Positions 16,661-24,405 of a stretch of 40,710 nt of DNA are shown one piece after another. The notes below the pieces were generated by a model that had not been told where the DNA came from, made no database searches, and worked only from the letters and a program-made list of their open reading frames with translations. Each line of letters starts with the position of its first letter. The first letter of the stretch is position 1. The stretch comes from an uncultured Eubacterium sp. (GTDB lineage Bacteria > Bacillota > Clostridia > Peptostreptococcales > Anaerovoracaceae), in assembly GCA_946555345.1 (NCBI GenBank), contig CAMNSS010000021.1:1-40710 (forward strand), in the 5' to 3' direction. The position numbers were made by a program, and so were the translations under genes.

Positions 16661-17369
16661 GGATATCTTTCAAAACCGGAAGCCCGGCGCTGAGGAATTT
16701 TTTAAATTTTTTTCTGTCCTCGTGCCAGTGGCTGAAAAGAATGGGAAGCTGCATCTTCTTTATGAAGTAAGGGCAAAACATATGGCAAGGCAGCCGGGCG
16801 AAATCTGCTTTCCTGGCGGCGAGCTGGAAGAGGGAGAAAGCCTGGAGGCGTGCGCTTTGCGTGAAACATGGGAGGAAATCGGGATTCCTGCGGAAAAGAT
16901 CCGCATCGTGAACCAACTGGACACCATCTTTACCTATAGCAATTTCGCCATGTATTGTTACCTGGGCATCGTCGATGAAAGCGCATTGGAGACGCTCCGT
17001 TTGAACCCGGACGAGGTGGCGGAGGTATTTTTGGTCGCGCTGGATGAACTTTTAGAAAACGATCCCGACGTTTACTGGACGAAGGTCATGCCGCAGCCGC
17101 CTGCGGATTTTCCGTATGATGATGTGACGGGAGGCGAGCCATACAATTGGCGTCAGGGAAAAGTGCCGGTGCCGGTTTACAAGGCGATGGATGGGAAGCG
17201 GATCTGGGGACTTACGGCGCGGATCACCAAGCGGTTTGCCGATGCTGTGCGGCAAGGCATGGAACGTGAGGATAGCGGCGCTGGTGGAAGCGTGGCGGCG
17301 GCCAGTGAAAGCGTTGGCGGTTGCTGTGATGTGAAGAATGCCGGTGATGGAGGGAAAAGCGATGTTTAA
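16623..17369 (+). CDS. Nudix hydrolase, CoA pyrophosphatase-like (NudL group)
   Basis: The 248-residue product has a complete Nudix box G66-x5-E72-x7-R80-E81-T82-x-E84-E85-x-G87-I88, preceded by LLYEVRAKHMARQPGEICFPGG, which resembles the CoA-pyrophosphatase signature. Such enzymes split CoA or its derivatives into 3',5'-ADP and 4'-phosphopantetheine. Here the usual LTxRS is YEVRA, so the substrate is not certain. After about residue 205 the sequence is a low-complexity Gly/Ala/Ser tail (GAGGSVAAASESVGG) that probably lies outside the fold. AGGAAGGA precedes the ATG. It overlaps the transporter upstream and the amidase downstream. Confidence 0.88.
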   Translation: MNSKSDLKTKDIEDIFQNRKPGAEEFFKFFSVLVPVAEKNGKLHLLYEVRAKHMARQPGEICFPGGELEEGESLEACALRETWEEIGIPAEKIRIVNQLDTIFTYSNFAMYCYLGIVDESALETLRLNPDEVAEVFLVALDELLENDPDVYWTKVMPQPPADFPYDDVTGGEPYNWRQGKVPVPVYKAMDGKRIWGLTARITKRFADAVRQGMEREDSGAGGSVAAASESVGGCCDVKNAGDGGKSDV

Positions 17370-18165
17370 AATTGGGTTATGCCAGATGAAAGGCTCTTTC
17401 GACAAACGGGAGAGCATGCGCACAGCGGAAAGATTTGTCCGGGAAGCGGCGGCGCACGGCGCACAGGTGGTTTCATTGCCGGAAATGTGGAACTGCCCTT
17501 ACGCCAACCAGTATTTCCGTGAATATGCGGAGACGGAGGGCGGCGATGCCGTAACGTTTTTATCCAAGCTGGCGGCGGATCTGAAAATCTATTTGATCGG
17601 CGGCTCGATCCCGGAGCTTTGCGGCGGAAACGTGTACAACACATCGTTTTCATTCGATCCGCGCGGCAACGTGATCGGAAAGCACCGCAAGGTGCATCTG
17701 TTCGATATCGATGTGAAGGACGGGATTCGTTTCATGGAGTCGGATACGCTGACGCCTGGCGAGGATATGACCATCTTGGAGACGGAATTTTGCAAAATCG
17801 GCGTGGCGATCTGCTACGATGTGCGATTCCCCGAATGGTTCCGGAAGATGGCGCTGGCAGGCGCGAAGCTGATCGTATTGCCTGCGGCATTTAACTTGAC
17901 GACCGGGCCAGCGCACTGGGATTTGACGATGCGGGCAAGGGCGCTGGATAACCAGGTCTATTTTGCCGCCAATTCGCCTGCCCGCGATGAAGCCGGTCCA
18001 TATCAGGCGTACGGCGGTTCTTGCATCGTAGACCCGTGGGGAAAATTTATTTCGCATACGGATGAGAAAGAGACAATCGTTTACGGCGATATCGATTTGG
18101 CTTATGTGGAATCCGTCAGGCAGCAGCTTCCGCTTTTGAAACACAGAAGGGAAAGCTTGTATTAG
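17362..18165 (+). CDS. Carbon-nitrogen hydrolase, omega-amidase (Nit2)-like
   Basis: The 267-residue nitrilase-superfamily enzyme has the complete Glu-Lys-Cys triad: E41 (SLPEMWNCPY), K110 (KHRKVHLFDID) and C151 (AICYDVRFPEW). The NCPY, HLFDID and DVRFPE contexts are those of omega-amidases such as Nit2, which hydrolyse alpha-ketoglutaramate or alpha-ketosuccinamate and so repair or salvage transamination products. ATG 17362 was preferred over 17338 because GGAGGG sits 9 bp upstream. It overlaps the Nudix stop by 8 bp and is the third gene of the EamA-Nudix-amidase operon, which looks like metabolite repair or export. Confidence 0.9.
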   Translation: MFKIGLCQMKGSFDKRESMRTAERFVREAAAHGAQVVSLPEMWNCPYANQYFREYAETEGGDAVTFLSKLAADLKIYLIGGSIPELCGGNVYNTSFSFDPRGNVIGKHRKVHLFDIDVKDGIRFMESDTLTPGEDMTILETEFCKIGVAICYDVRFPEWFRKMALAGAKLIVLPAAFNLTTGPAHWDLTMRARALDNQVYFAANSPARDEAGPYQAYGGSCIVDPWGKFISHTDEKETIVYGDIDLAYVESVRQQLPLLKHRRESLY

Positions 18166-18185
18166 ATAGGGGGAAAGGGAATATT

Positions 18186-19262
18186 ATGAGAAAATTGATC
18201 GTATGGCTGGCGAGCGTGTCGCTGGTGTTTGCCTTGGCAGGGTGCAGCGCGCCGGAGGAGGAGCAACCGGAGGACCAGGTGGAATATAAGATCGCCATGG
18301 TGACCGATTCCGGCCTAATCCTGGACGGCGGGTACAGCCAGGTAGCGTGGACGGCCATCAGCGATTTCGGTGCAGGAAAGGGCATTTCGCACAAATACTA
18401 TAAAGCGGCGGAGGCGACCGAGGAATCCTATCAGGCGACTATCGATAATGCAGTTGCAAAGGGTGCGGAGGTCATCGTCGCAGATGGGTGTTCGTTTGAG
18501 GATGTGGTTTATAATGCACAGAAGCAATACAGCGATGTGAAATTCGTGCTCATCGATGCAGAACCGGTGGATGCCGAATCGGGGGAAACCAAAATAGCGG
18601 ATAATACGATGGCGATCCTCTTTTCTTCCGAGCAGGCTGGATACCTGGCGGGCTATGCAGCGGTCAAGGACGGATATAGGGAGCTGGGTTTTATGGGCAG
18701 CGAAGAAATCCCGATGATCGTGGATTATGGGTATGGATTTTTGCAAGGCGCAGAGGCGGCTGCCGATGAGATGAAGGCAGAGGTCGATATCAAATATCAT
18801 TATTGCGTGGAAGATGAAGACCGCAATGCGGTTACCAGCAGGGCTTCCCGTTGGTATGAGGAAGGCACGGAAGCGATTTTTGCCTGTGGTTCTCAGGTGG
18901 ATATGCCGGTGATCGAAGCGGCGGAGCTTTTGGATAAAAAGGTGATTTGCTGTGAAACCGATAAGAGCCAGATGTCCGATACCGTGGTTACATCTGCCGT
19001 GAAGGACATCGGCGCAGCTTTGGAACGCGTGTTAAGCCAATATGACGGCGATGCATTTCCGGGCGGGGAAATCGTTTCTTATGATGTAGAAAATGAAGGC
19101 ATACGCCTGGAATTGGAAAATGGAAGGTTCACGAATTTTACCGAAGATGATTACTCCGCTGTCCGGGAAGAACTGGCGGCTGGGAATATTCAGGTAAAGA
19201 CATTGGCGGCTGGTGGGATCGGCGCATTAGGCCTCGCCCGTGTCCATGCGGCGGAAGAATAA
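18186..19262 (+). CDS. BMP-family substrate-binding lipoprotein
   Basis: The 358-residue product has a lipoprotein signal peptide with lipobox LAGC (cleavage before Cys20), then an acidic linker and a periplasmic-binding-protein fold of the Med/BMP (PnrA) group. Visible parts are YKIAMVTDSG, a mid domain AILFSSEQAGYLAGYAAV, and GSQVDMPVIEAAELLDKKVICCETDKS. Relatives bind nucleosides for ABC uptake. No permease or ATPase gene is next to it, so it is an orphan or shares a distant transporter. GGGGGAAAGGG precedes the ATG. It lies 20 bp after the amidase and may be cotranscribed. It would be lipidated through Lgt, whose gene is at 39738-40496. Confidence 0.9.
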   Translation: MRKLIVWLASVSLVFALAGCSAPEEEQPEDQVEYKIAMVTDSGLILDGGYSQVAWTAISDFGAGKGISHKYYKAAEATEESYQATIDNAVAKGAEVIVADGCSFEDVVYNAQKQYSDVKFVLIDAEPVDAESGETKIADNTMAILFSSEQAGYLAGYAAVKDGYRELGFMGSEEIPMIVDYGYGFLQGAEAAADEMKAEVDIKYHYCVEDEDRNAVTSRASRWYEEGTEAIFACGSQVDMPVIEAAELLDKKVICCETDKSQMSDTVVTSAVKDIGAALERVLSQYDGDAFPGGEIVSYDVENEGIRLELENGRFTNFTEDDYSAVREELAAGNIQVKTLAAGGIGALGLARVHAAEE

Positions 19263-19380
19263 GCGGGCGAAAGGAACGGGCGGCATAGGGAACAGAGCGG
19301 GACGAAAGCCTGGCGCAGCGCTTTATCCGCATTTTCCGGGATTGTTGGATTACCCGGCTATTCCAAGAAAGTTTATTTCA

Positions 19381-19413
19381 AAAGCCTATCGTTAAAAATT
19401 AACGATAGGCTTT
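19381..19413. terminator. bidirectional intrinsic terminator
   Basis: A perfect 15-bp inverted repeat (AAAGCCTATCGTTAA, loop AAA, TTAACGATAGGCTTT) lies between the convergent BMP lipoprotein gene and citrate synthase gene. Confidence 0.9.
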
Positions 19414-19425
19414 GTTGCCGAAAGA

Positions 19426-19452
19426 AAACCCCGCGTTCGATGCGGGGATGGT
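19426..19452 (-). terminator. citrate synthase terminator
   Basis: CCCCGC (19429-19434), a 7-nt loop and GCGGGG (19442-19447) form a hairpin. On the minus strand it is followed by TTTTCTTT. It lies immediately after the citrate synthase stop codon and before the second, bidirectional hairpin. Confidence 0.75.
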
Positions 19453-19453
19453 T

Positions 19454-20950
19454 TTATTTTGCCGACATTTTGCTGGTGGACATATTAATCTGCACTTTGC
19501 TGTTCCGCTTGCCCAATGGGATATAATCGAGATGCTCCTGCACCGAATTATAAGCGGGACGCATGAGCTTGCCGCCGGCAATCAGCTCTTCCAGCCTGTG
19601 CGCGCACCAGCCGGACAGCCTCGCTGTAGCGAAAAGCGGCGTGGCGATGGCGATTGGAATATTCAGGGCGTCGTATACGAAGCCGGAATACATATCCACG
19701 TTGGCTGGTATCGGCTTATCGATTCCAGTCACCTCAGCTTTCAGTACCGGAATGCGTTTTTCGATATAATCACACAGAAGAAAGTCGTCCTCAAGCCCTT
19801 TGCTTTCGGCTAGCTTCTGCGCCATGGATTTCAGCACTTTTGCACGCGGGTCTGAAATGGTATATATGGCATGTCCCATCCCGTAGATCAGGCCTGTCCC
19901 ATCGCCAGCTTCTTTTTTCAGGATCTTCACGAGATAATCGTCTAATTTGCCCCTGTTGTTAAAATCAGGAACGTTTTCTTTGATGTTCATCATCATGTTG
20001 ATGACAGCGATGTTTGCACCACCATGCTTCGGACCTTTCAGGGAGCCGATGGCAGCGGCGATTGCCGAATATGTATCGGTTCCGGTCGAGGATACCAAGT
20101 GCGTCGTAAAGGACGAGTTGTTTCCGCCGCCGTGTTCCGCATGGAGGATCATGGACAGATCCAGCACCTTCGCTTCGATTTCGGTGTATTCGCCGGTCGG
20201 GCGGATCATTCTGAGGATGTTTTCCGATGTGGAGAGTTCAGGAATCGGTTTGTGCAGGTGCAGGCTCATGTTATCGTAGCTCGAAGCCTTCGCCTGATAG
20301 GCGTATGCGATCAGGGCGGGGAAATAACCGATCAGGTCGATGGATTGCCGCAGCACGTTCGAGATGGAAATATCATCGGGATTTTCATCGTAGCAATACA
20401 GGGCAAGCACGCTCCTGGCCAGCTTGTTCATGATGTTGTTAGAAGGCGCCGTCAATATCATGTCCCGGGCAAACCCGTCAGGAAGCTCCCGTTTGGAGCT
20501 GAGGAGCTTATTGAAGGCGTTTAATTCCGATTTGCTCGGCAGATACCCAAATATGAGAAGGAAAGTGGTTTCTTCAAATCCGAAACGGTTTTCTTTGATA
20601 CAGTTGCTAACCAGGTCTTCGATGCTGTAGCCCCTGTAATACAGTTTCCCTTCAGCAGGGATCTTGTTGTTTTCAGAATCCATCTGATAGCCGATGATTT
20701 CACCGATTCTGGTAAGCCCTACGACCACGCCTGTGCCGTTGGAATTTCTGAGGCCTCTCTTTACATTGTTCTTCACAAACAGTTCATGCTCGATGTGGGT
20801 TTTATCGGTAATGATTTTAGCGCTGTTCTCCAGCAGGGCTTTTGTCGCGCTGCTTTTGAGATTGTTTTCCATTTCCCTTTTAAACGTGTCCCTGATGGTC
20901 TTCCTTCGTTCTTTCCTGTCACGGCGTTTATTTCTTAATTTCGTAAACAT
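19454..20950 (-). CDS. Citrate synthase (possibly citrate/2-methylcitrate synthase)
   Basis: The 498-residue product is longer than the usual 370-450. Residues 1-26 are strikingly basic (KLRNKRRDRKERRK), and about 27-100 form an extra N-terminal domain. The catalytic set is intact: His309 in GPKHGGAN, His360 in GMGHAIY and Asp419 in NVDMYSG. The family condenses oxaloacetate with acetyl-CoA. The residue after His360 is Ala where many relatives have Arg (GHRVY), so substrate preference is open. AAAGGAGG directly before the ATG at 20950 supports the basic N-terminus being translated. In an anaerobe it probably feeds glutamate synthesis. The gene is monocistronic. Confidence 0.93.
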   Translation of the reverse strand: MFTKLRNKRRDRKERRKTIRDTFKREMENNLKSSATKALLENSAKIITDKTHIEHELFVKNNVKRGLRNSNGTGVVVGLTRIGEIIGYQMDSENNKIPAEGKLYYRGYSIEDLVSNCIKENRFGFEETTFLLIFGYLPSKSELNAFNKLLSSKRELPDGFARDMILTAPSNNIMNKLARSVLALYCYDENPDDISISNVLRQSIDLIGYFPALIAYAYQAKASSYDNMSLHLHKPIPELSTSENILRMIRPTGEYTEIEAKVLDLSMILHAEHGGGNNSSFTTHLVSSTGTDTYSAIAAAIGSLKGPKHGGANIAVINMMMNIKENVPDFNNRGKLDDYLVKILKKEAGDGTGLIYGMGHAIYTISDPRAKVLKSMAQKLAESKGLEDDFLLCDYIEKRIPVLKAEVTGIDKPIPANVDMYSGFVYDALNIPIAIATPLFATARLSGWCAHRLEELIAGGKLMRPAYNSVQEHLDYIPLGKRNSKVQINMSTSKMSAK

Positions 20951-20998
20951 TTATGACCTCCTTTTTAATCTCTTTCCCAATCATATTTTTGCATAATT

Positions 20999-21014
20999 GT
21001 ATACATTAGTATAC
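20999..21014. promoter_or_regulatory. palindromic operator-like element over the citrate synthase promoter
   Basis: GTATAC, ATTA, GTATAC is an inverted repeat. On the minus strand its right arm is part of an extended -10, TGGTATACT, about 60 bp before the citrate synthase start. The repeat therefore covers the core promoter and could bind a repressor; this is inference. Confidence 0.45.
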
Positions 21015-21045
21015 CATATATGCAAAAGTAAGTACAGAAAAACTA

Positions 21046-21074
21046 TTTAAAGGATTGTGGCAGGATGATATAAT
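21046..21074 (+). promoter_or_regulatory. promoter of the 259-aa unknown gene
   Basis: TTTAAA (21046-21051), a 17-bp spacer and TATAAT (21069-21074) with an upstream TG (extended -10) lie 69 bp before the ATG at 21143, divergent from citrate synthase. Confidence 0.65.
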
Positions 21075-21142
21075 GAATGCGATAACGTGGTATGCTATAT
21101 ATGATAAACGCACATTGCGGATAAAAAGGAGATAGGAATATT

Positions 21143-21922
21143 ATGCGTATTGATTATGATGTTGCGATGGATATGCAGAAAATATGCACAGGCGAGCCGC
21201 GCACCTTATCGAGAGGGCAGATCGCCGGGCAGGTCATCGATATCGATCAGGTTACAAAGGATTTCAGCCGGGAGAAGGCGGATGCATGCGTAGCTTTTTA
21301 CAATAAGATGGCGCAGGATCAGGCGCAGAAGCTGTACGATGCGGATATGCTCGTTGCGGAAACGGCCTCCATTAAGGCGGAGTTTGGTGATTTTTTAGAA
21401 CGCTGCGTTGATGATGGATCTTTTCAGGATCTGTTTGACAGCATCAGCGGTTTTTTCATGACGCCGCCCTTTGAAGGCTTGGATCACATCGAGTACGGCG
21501 TCAATGAGGCTTGTGTCTTTTCCATTTTAGAATATTTTCGGTGGAAAACAGGCGCAGACAGCGACCATGCGAAAGTCCGCGCGCAGTACAGGGAAAGCAT
21601 TGCTTCCAGGACGTATGAAGAAGTAGCCGATCATTGGATCGGGGTATATGACGATCTGCAAAAGCGTTATGACAAGTTGGATGCGGCTTTTGGCGGTGCA
21701 GGCGACTTGCAGCAGAAGCTGGCAAGCTGCTGTATCCTTGCGATCGCCGCCATCCGGGATCAGGATGGGTTTGCGCTGGATATGGTGCAGTCCGGCGCTG
21801 CGGAAAAGGGAAAGGCGATCATGGACGCTTATCTTGGGGGAACGTATGAGGAAGGCGAAAGCGCTTTTACGGATAACGTGATCAAGCTTTATCAATTTGT
21901 ATATGGGCAGATAAACGGTTAG
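21143..21922 (+). CDS. Uncharacterised acidic helical protein (259 aa)
   Basis: I do not recognise this family. The product is acidic and predicted mostly helical, with no signal peptide or membrane segment. Visible blocks are REKADACVAFYNKMAQDQAQ, FLERCVDDGSFQDLF, a central MTPPFEGLDHIEYGVNEACV, and a C-terminal stretch rich in Ala/Leu helices (QQKLASCCILAIAAIRDQDG). AAGGAG precedes the ATG, and a good promoter stands 69 bp upstream, so it is clearly a real gene. It is followed after 183 bp, containing a repeated 24-bp element, by the Memo-AMMECR1 gene, and may or may not be cotranscribed with it. Confidence 0.8.
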   Translation: MRIDYDVAMDMQKICTGEPRTLSRGQIAGQVIDIDQVTKDFSREKADACVAFYNKMAQDQAQKLYDADMLVAETASIKAEFGDFLERCVDDGSFQDLFDSISGFFMTPPFEGLDHIEYGVNEACVFSILEYFRWKTGADSDHAKVRAQYRESIASRTYEEVADHWIGVYDDLQKRYDKLDAAFGGAGDLQQKLASCCILAIAAIRDQDGFALDMVQSGAAEKGKAIMDAYLGGTYEEGESAFTDNVIKLYQFVYGQING

Positions 21923-22021
21923 GGCGGAAAGCAGGCGGACCGTATGGAAATAAGCAGTTTGCTGGCGTTTGCTTGGGGAGCGGATGCTTGAAATACAGGC
22001 GGAAAGCAGGCGGACCGTATG
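21923..22021. repeat. two identical 24-bp direct repeats, 75 bp apart
   Basis: Positions 21923-21946 and 21998-22021 are identical. Each contains GAAAGCAGGCGG, a 12-mer that also occurs in the 127-bp-period repeat at the right end of the window (40545-40556 and 40672-40683). The repeats fill the spacer between the 259-aa gene and the Memo-AMMECR1 gene. Confidence 0.8.
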
Positions 22022-22105
22022 CAATGCGCAGCTTGCAGTTTGATGCGGCAGCAAACCGAAAACGGAGACGCAATTTGAAAATAGTGACTGATAAGGAGGT
22101 AACTG

Positions 22106-23512
22106 ATGTCCATTATAGCTGGGTTTATGGTCCCGCATCCCCCGCTCATCATTGCGGAGGTCGGGAAAGGCGAAGAGCGGAAGGTGGCGGAGACGGCAGA
22201 AGCTTATCACAAAGTCGGGCGTGAAATCGCAGCGCTTGCGCCGGAGACCATCGTGGTCATATCGCCGCATAATGTCATGTACCGCGACTATATCCACATC
22301 CGCCCCCAGAAGCGCTTGCGGGGAAGCTTCCGCCAGTTCGGCGCGAAGAAGCCTGTCATCGAGGCGGAAAGCGATTTGGAATTTATCGACGCGCTGTGCC
22401 GTTTGGCAGAGACGGATGGGAATGCGTCTTCCTGCTGGGGCGTGCTTGGCGGGGAAAGCGAGGAGCTGGATCACGGGACGCTGGTGCCGCTGTCCTTTGT
22501 GAACCGATATTATCGCTCCTACCGGTTAGTTTCGGCAGGGCTTGCGGGACTGCCGCTTGCCGTGCATTACAGGCTGGGGCAGGCGGTCAAGGAAACGGCG
22601 GAAAAGCTGGGGCGGAAGACGGTGGTGATTGCCAGCGGGGATTTATCCCACTATTTGAAGGAGGATGGTCCTTACGGCTATCGCGAGGAAGGCCCTGCGT
22701 ATGATCAAAGGATTATGGATGTCATGGCGGGGGCGCAATTCGGAAAGCTTTTGGAGTTTTCCGATGCATTTTGCAGCCAGGCAGGGGAATGCGGCCACCG
22801 GGCGTTCACGATCTTGGCCGGGGCATTGGATAAGACGGCGGTTCAGCCGGAACGCCTGTCTTACCAGGATACCTTTGGGGTGGGTTATGGGATCTGCACC
22901 TACCATGTGGCGGGGACAGACCCAAAGCGGAATTTCCTGGAACGCTATGGGGCGGAAGTGATGGAGCGCCATGCGACGGCTTCGGACGATGCGGATGGTT
23001 ATGTGGCGCTGGCCAGGAAATCCCTGGAACATTATGTGACGACGGGGCGACGCATGGATCTCCCGGACGCTTTGCCGGAAGAGATGACAGGGCGGAGCGC
23101 AGGCGTTTTCGTATCCGTGCACAAGAATGGAGATTTACGGGGGTGCATCGGCACGATTGCGCCGGTGCAGGATAATATCGCCTGTGAAATCGTGGAAAAC
23201 GCCATCAGTGCGGCGGCTTTTGATCTGCGCTTTTCCCCTATCACGCCGGATGAGCTGACGCAGCTTCAATACAGCGTAGATGTCCTGGGCGAGCCGGAAG
23301 CGGTTGCTTCCATGGATGCGCTGGACGCGAAGCGCTATGGGGTGATCGTAACGAAGGGAAACAGGCGGGGGCTTTTGCTGCCGGATCTTGACGGCGTCGA
23401 TACGCCGCAGCAGCAGGTGACGATTGCCAAGCAAAAGGCAGGTATCGGCGCTGATGAAAAGGGCGTTGCGCTTGCGCGTTTTGAGGTGGTAAGGCACGGA
23501 GAAAAGGGATGA
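22106..23512 (+). CDS. Memo-AMMECR1 fusion (AmmeMemoRadiSam system proteins B and A)
   Basis: The 468-residue product fuses two proteins that are often separate. Residues about 1-275 form a Memo/class III extradiol dioxygenase (LigB)-like domain with FMVPHPPLII, ISPHNVMYRDYI, ELDHGTLVPLSF and ASGDLSHYL, whose His residues are candidate metal ligands. Residues about 295-468 form an AMMECR1 domain with the invariant LRGCIG (344-349) and VDVLGEPE. AAGGAGG precedes the ATG. The stop overlaps the start of the radical SAM gene (ATGA), so all three parts of the AmmeMemoRadiSam set are encoded in two coupled genes. The system is widespread, but I know no settled biochemical reaction for it. Confidence 0.93.
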   Translation: MSIIAGFMVPHPPLIIAEVGKGEERKVAETAEAYHKVGREIAALAPETIVVISPHNVMYRDYIHIRPQKRLRGSFRQFGAKKPVIEAESDLEFIDALCRLAETDGNASSCWGVLGGESEELDHGTLVPLSFVNRYYRSYRLVSAGLAGLPLAVHYRLGQAVKETAEKLGRKTVVIASGDLSHYLKEDGPYGYREEGPAYDQRIMDVMAGAQFGKLLEFSDAFCSQAGECGHRAFTILAGALDKTAVQPERLSYQDTFGVGYGICTYHVAGTDPKRNFLERYGAEVMERHATASDDADGYVALARKSLEHYVTTGRRMDLPDALPEEMTGRSAGVFVSVHKNGDLRGCIGTIAPVQDNIACEIVENAISAAAFDLRFSPITPDELTQLQYSVDVLGEPEAVASMDALDAKRYGVIVTKGNRRGLLLPDLDGVDTPQQQVTIAKQKAGIGADEKGVALARFEVVRHGEKG

Positions 23513-24336
23513 AGGCGGAATGTAACGTATGCTTCCACCACTGCCAGATCGCAGAAGGCGCGGTGGGGCTTTGCAAAGCGAGAAAAAATGAAAACGGACG
23601 GATCGTGTGCGCAAGCTACGGACGCTTGACGGCGCTCGCACTTGACCCGATCGAAAAGAAACCGCTGCGGAGGTTTCACCCGGGCAGCTTAATCCTCTCG
23701 GCGGGCTCGTACGGATGTAACATGAAGTGCAGCTTTTGCCAGAATCATTCCATTTCCATGAATGGCGGGGATGATACCGCATGGCGTTTTGTCCCGCCCC
23801 GGGAGCTTGCAGAGCGGGCGGATTTTCTCAAGCAAAGCGGGAATATCGGGGTGGCATTTACGTATAACGAACCGTGCGTGGGGTTTGAATATGTTCGGGA
23901 TACCGCCAGGCTGGTGCATGAGGCGGGAATGAAGAATGTGCTGGTGACGAATGGCTGTGCGGAAGGCTGGGTTTTAGATGAGCTGCTTCCGCATATCGAT
24001 GCGATGAACATCGACCTGAAAGCATTCACGGAGGATTTTTACGAGCGGCACGGCGGAAGCCTCGGGATGGTGAAGGCATTTATTCAAAAAGCGGCCGCAA
24101 GCTGTCATGTGGAGCTGACGAGTTTGATCGTTCCGGGGGAAAACGATGATCTGCAAAAGCTCCAAGAAATGGTTTCGTGGATTGCGGGGATCAGCCCCGG
24201 GATTCCCCTTCATGTGAGCCGTTTTTTCCCGCAGTGGAAAATGGCGGGGCGGGAAGCGGCCGACGTTGGCATGATATACCGCATTGCGGAAATGGCGGCG
24301 GAGCAATTAAAATATGTATATACGGGGAATTGCTGA
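23509..24336 (+). CDS. amrS: AmmeMemoRadiSam system radical SAM enzyme
   Basis: The 275-residue product is a radical SAM protein of the AmmeMemoRadiSam group, related to pyruvate formate-lyase activating enzymes. The cluster motif is C70-x3-C74-x2-C77 in GCNMKCSFCQNHSIS. An extra N-terminal Cys set (C5, C8, C12 and C22 in CNVCFHHCQI...GLC) may hold a second metal site. DPIEKKPLRRFHPGS, TYNEPCVGFEYV and NIDLKAF are family markers. It is somewhat shorter than relatives of about 330 residues. It overlaps the Memo-AMMECR1 gene by 4 bp and almost certainly acts with it; the substrate is unknown to me. Confidence 0.93.
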   Translation: MKAECNVCFHHCQIAEGAVGLCKARKNENGRIVCASYGRLTALALDPIEKKPLRRFHPGSLILSAGSYGCNMKCSFCQNHSISMNGGDDTAWRFVPPRELAERADFLKQSGNIGVAFTYNEPCVGFEYVRDTARLVHEAGMKNVLVTNGCAEGWVLDELLPHIDAMNIDLKAFTEDFYERHGGSLGMVKAFIQKAAASCHVELTSLIVPGENDDLQKLQEMVSWIAGISPGIPLHVSRFFPQWKMAGREAADVGMIYRIAEMAAEQLKYVYTGNC

Positions 24337-24345
24337 CCTTTTTGT

Positions 24346-24375
24346 TTGCATGACGGATATTGTTGGTGGTATACT
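24346..24375 (+). promoter_or_regulatory. promoter of the PilZ gene
   Basis: TTGCAT (24346-24351), an 18-bp spacer and extended -10 TGGTATACT (TATACT 24370-24375) lie 30 bp before the ATG at 24406. Confidence 0.6.
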
Positions 24376-24405
24376 TAAGGGTAGATATAGCAGGAGGCAT
24401 TTGTG

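Noticed and set aside
21907-22224. Short plus/minus open frames in the spacer before the Memo-AMMECR1 gene
   Set aside because: They are translations of the 24-bp repeat pair, lack ribosome binding sites and share only repeat-encoded peptides.
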